Shown: positions 8,026 through 10,256 of the stretch, piece by piece | Numbering within the stretch: position 1 is the stretch's first letter | Layout: each line of letters starts with the position of its first letter | Notes under the pieces: generated by a model | Told to the model about the DNA's origin: nothing | Seen by the model: only the letters and a program-made list of their open reading frames with translations | The model's database searches: none | Translations under genes and position numbers: made by a program | Assembly (NCBI RefSeq): GCF_000611645.1 | Contig: NW_014012879.1 | Coordinates: forward strand, 1-10,256 | Origin: Monoraphidium neglectum | Taxonomy: Eukaryota > Chlorophyta > Chlorophyceae > Sphaeropleales > Selenastraceae | Length of the DNA stretch: 10,256 bases | Direction of reading: 5' to 3'

Positions 8026-10256
8026 TCAATCGTACCCCGCCATGGCAGCTGCCAGCAGGTCCTCGTCATCCACCTCCTCCTCCTCGTCAAAGTAGTAATC
8101 CCTGCCGCCACCACCGCCCGCGCCATCATATGCGCCGCCGTCCGCATCGCCGTAGCCGCCGCCGCCGCCCTGCATCCCGTTCGCCGCCTCGTCATCCTCG
8201 TCTTCCTCCTCCATCGCGCCGCCCCGCCCACCGCCGACCGCCCCGCTGCCGGCGCCGCCGAGCGCCGCGCCAATCGCATGCGTCAGCCTGACGCGCGGCA
8301 CCGCAGCCGCCGCGCCCAGGCCGGCGGCGGCGCCGCCGCGGTGGGGCGGCGCGCCGGGCTGCTTCGGCCGGTGCACGGGTGGCAACTGCTGGGGGGCCGC
8401 AGCGTGGGGCTGCGGCTGCTGCGCGGTGTGGCCCTGGGCCTGCTGCTTTTGGTACTTGATCCACCCGCCCCTGCGGCGCAGGAAGCTGGTGACGTACCTG
8501 TCGTGGTGGGGACGGTGGTTATGTGATGAATATGTGGTGGTTATGTGGTGAGCATATGGTGGTTGTGGTGGTTGTGGCTGCAGCTGCGGATGCGGTGGTG
8601 ATTGCGGTCGTGGTGGCTACGGTGGTGCAATCTGTACTGCCGGTGGCGATTGAGGCGAAGGATGGTGCCGCCTTGGCGTGCGTTCATGCAAGTGCGGACG
8701 GGCATGGGTCACTGTGGTCACAGTCCAGGGGGTTAGAAGCCAAGGAGGGCTTCCGCTGTTTGTGGGAGCTTGCATGATACGCCAGGTCAAGCGCATGGGT
8801 GGCACGCAGGCAGCCAGTGCATGTGGAGGGAGCGGCACACAAGAGTTGCAAGGCAGAGCGCCGCGCGGACGCCCCGCCCCCATTAGCCCGACGCCGGGCA
8901 CGGACACCCAGCCCCGGCCCGGGCGCGGGCGGTGGGGGCGCGCGCCTGTCAGCCTGCTCCTGGTGCTTGAGGGCGGCGAGCAGGTCGGCAGACTCCTGAG
9001 TCCCGCCCCTCAAGCTGCCCAGCTCCCGCCACCCGCCGTCCTCCTCGCCGCTGCCGCCGTCGCCGCCCGCGCGCCCGGGCGCCGCGGCGGGCGGGGCGCC
9101 CGCAGCGCGGTCCAGGCGTGCCTGCTGCTGCAGGCCGCGCGCCAGCTTGCGGGCTGCGGCGACACTGGGTTTCTTGGTGCCGGGCGGAAGCTGCGGGGGC
9201 AGGGCATGTGAGGGGTGAATGATTGAGAGTGCGTGCCGCTGGGAGACTGGACTGGTCAACTGCAGCTTGCACATGCGGACAGGGATGATCGACGCATTGT
9301 GTGAACGACTGGACAAGGCGCTGTGATGGGGGACACGCTGCATGCAGTGCAGCCGTGGCAGACTGCACAGCACCCCGAGGCCGCAGACGCCCCTCCGCCC
9401 AACCGCGGCCGCCCACCAGCGCCGCGGCGCCCGCGCCAGCGCCAGCGCCGGGCGGCGCGCGCCGCTTCGGCGCGCGGCCCTGGGGTGATCTGACGGATTC
9501 GAAGATCCGCGAGAAGCACTCGGCCGCGCTGCGGCCAGGGACGCGCGCGGCAACCTCTGCCCAGAAGCAGGGGTGGGTGGGGGCCACCTGGCAGTACGCA
9601 GCCTGGGTTCGGGGGAGGGGGTGAGCAGGGGTTGTAAGGGTTGTCAGATTGTGGCGACGCGCCCAGGCATCGCAGGAGTTTTGTGAGTACGATGAGGCGT
9701 GAGGCAGAGACGACTTGAAGGGGAGGGGTCGCGATCGCGATGGGAACAGCGCTCAGGCGAGCGCCGCATGCGGCGGCTGCCGAGCGCGGAGCACTTAGTG
9801 GCGAGTCAGAAGGTGCGGTGAGCGACGCTGCTGCTCACTGTCTTATCACGTGCTGCTGCATGCAAGCATGCACGCGCCCACACGCCCAGCCCAAGCTCAC
9901 ATGCATGCACCCCCAAGCAAATGGCTCACCTGCAACGCATCCTGCTGCTCCCGCGACCAATCATTCGCCTCGCTCGCCGCAGCCGCCGCCGCCGCCTCCT
10001 GCTGCTGCTGCAGGCCCCGCATCACCTCTTCCGCAGGCGCAAGCGGCTGCGGCGCCGCCGCTGCGGCCATCACCGGCGCCCGCAGCCGCTGCTGCTCCTG
10101 CAGCAGCTGCTGCTGGCGCGCCAGCTGCTGCTCCCGCAGGGTGCGCATCTGCATTCCGAGGGGCAGCGGGTTGGGGCGCAGCGGCCCTGGACGCCGCGCC
10201 CCCGGCCCGCCCTCTTCGCTGGATTGCTGCTGCTGCCGCAGCGGCGGGTGTGGGCC
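8026..10256 (-). CDS. SANT/Myb-domain protein, possibly M18BP1/KNL2-like; 5' end off window
   Basis: Four exons (minus): 10256-9930 (open to the edge), 9602-9417, 9190-8946 (or to 8841) and 8497-8026, about 409 residues in view. Residues 1-97 are Gln/Pro/Ala-rich. A SANT domain spans exons 1 and 2: WSREQQDALQ (100-109), FWAEVAARVPGRS (122-134) and AAECFSRIF (135-143), with the first two core Trp kept and Phe143 at the third position. FW-VA-GRS-EC resembles the SANT domain of Mis18-binding protein 1, which loads centromeric histone CENP-A; that assignment is inference, and generic chromatin or transcription SANT proteins remain possible. After it come a basic GTKKP segment (from 172), a Gly/Glu-rich linker, YVTSFLRRRGGWIKYQ from about 254, a Gln/Pro region, and an acidic Gly-rich tail with DYYFDEEEEVDDEDLL near the stop. 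Third positions are strongly G/C. The exon 3 donor is uncertain. Confidence 0.82.
8510..8640. repeat. TGGTGG / CCACCA-rich tract in SANT-gene intron
   Basis: Degenerate repeats of GTGGTT(A/G)TG on the plus strand read as C/A-rich CCACCACA on the minus strand, immediately before the acceptor at 8498. In the gene's sense the tract is nearly G-free and may serve as the polypyrimidine-like region of the intron. Confidence 0.6.

Noticed and set aside
8684..9553. Continuous 289-codon minus-strand frame across the SANT gene
   Set aside because: Only its 9190-8946 part is coding; the upper part is the SANT exon in a wrong frame and the intron.
9729..9740. Palindrome TCGCGATCGCGA containing the GCGATCGC octamer
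   Set aside because: A single copy in an intron of a GC-rich genome; the octamer is notable only when highly over-represented, as in cyanobacteria.
1..10256. tRNA, rRNA, insertion sequences or viral genes
   Set aside because: I saw no cloverleaf pattern, conserved rRNA segment, transposase motif or terminal repeats on either strand.

Overview
The window looks like nuclear DNA of a green alga, most likely a core chlorophyte (Chlamydomonas/Volvox or Scenedesmus relatives). The reasons are high GC with strong G/C bias at third codon positions, short introns in every gene (about 150 to 450 bases), many introns opening with GTGCG, TGTAA poly(A) signals downstream of three of the genes, and abundant in-frame CAG (glutamine) tracts. 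There is no sign of operons, ribosome binding sites or bacterial mobile elements. All gene models below were spliced by hand from reading frames, GT/GC-AG sites and codon phase; none has transcript support.

Layout. (1) On the minus strand, 1717 down to the left edge: the alpha subunit of protein farnesyltransferase / geranylgeranyltransferase I, five exons seen, 3' end off the window. (2) 3189-1807 minus: a weakly supported small spliced gene, or else leader of gene 1; its last proposed intron carries a 62-base alternating (AC)(GC) tract. (3) 3260-4282 plus: a complete five-exon gene for a small 4F5/SERF-like C2H2 zinc-finger protein, closely matching the land-plant family. (4) 4758-7418 plus: a three-exon gene for a protein of about 765 residues with a probable organelle transit peptide, a charged helical region and a very long Gln/Pro/Ala-rich part with two pure CAG tracts and a heptapeptide repeat. 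I do not recognise the family. (5) From the right edge down to 8026 minus: the 3' part of a SANT/Myb-domain protein, possibly of the Mis18-binding protein (M18BP1/KNL2) type, with an acidic C-terminal tail. Genes 4 and 5 converge on a short spacer (about 7500-7720) bounded by two opposing TGTAA signals and holding a nested inverted repeat.

The genes appear functionally unrelated, as is usual for a eukaryotic nuclear locus. The points most worth a second look are the unrecognised Gln-rich protein and its possible splice-controlled short form, a probable GC-AG intron in the SANT gene, divergence at usually conserved alpha-subunit positions, and the Z-DNA-prone tract.
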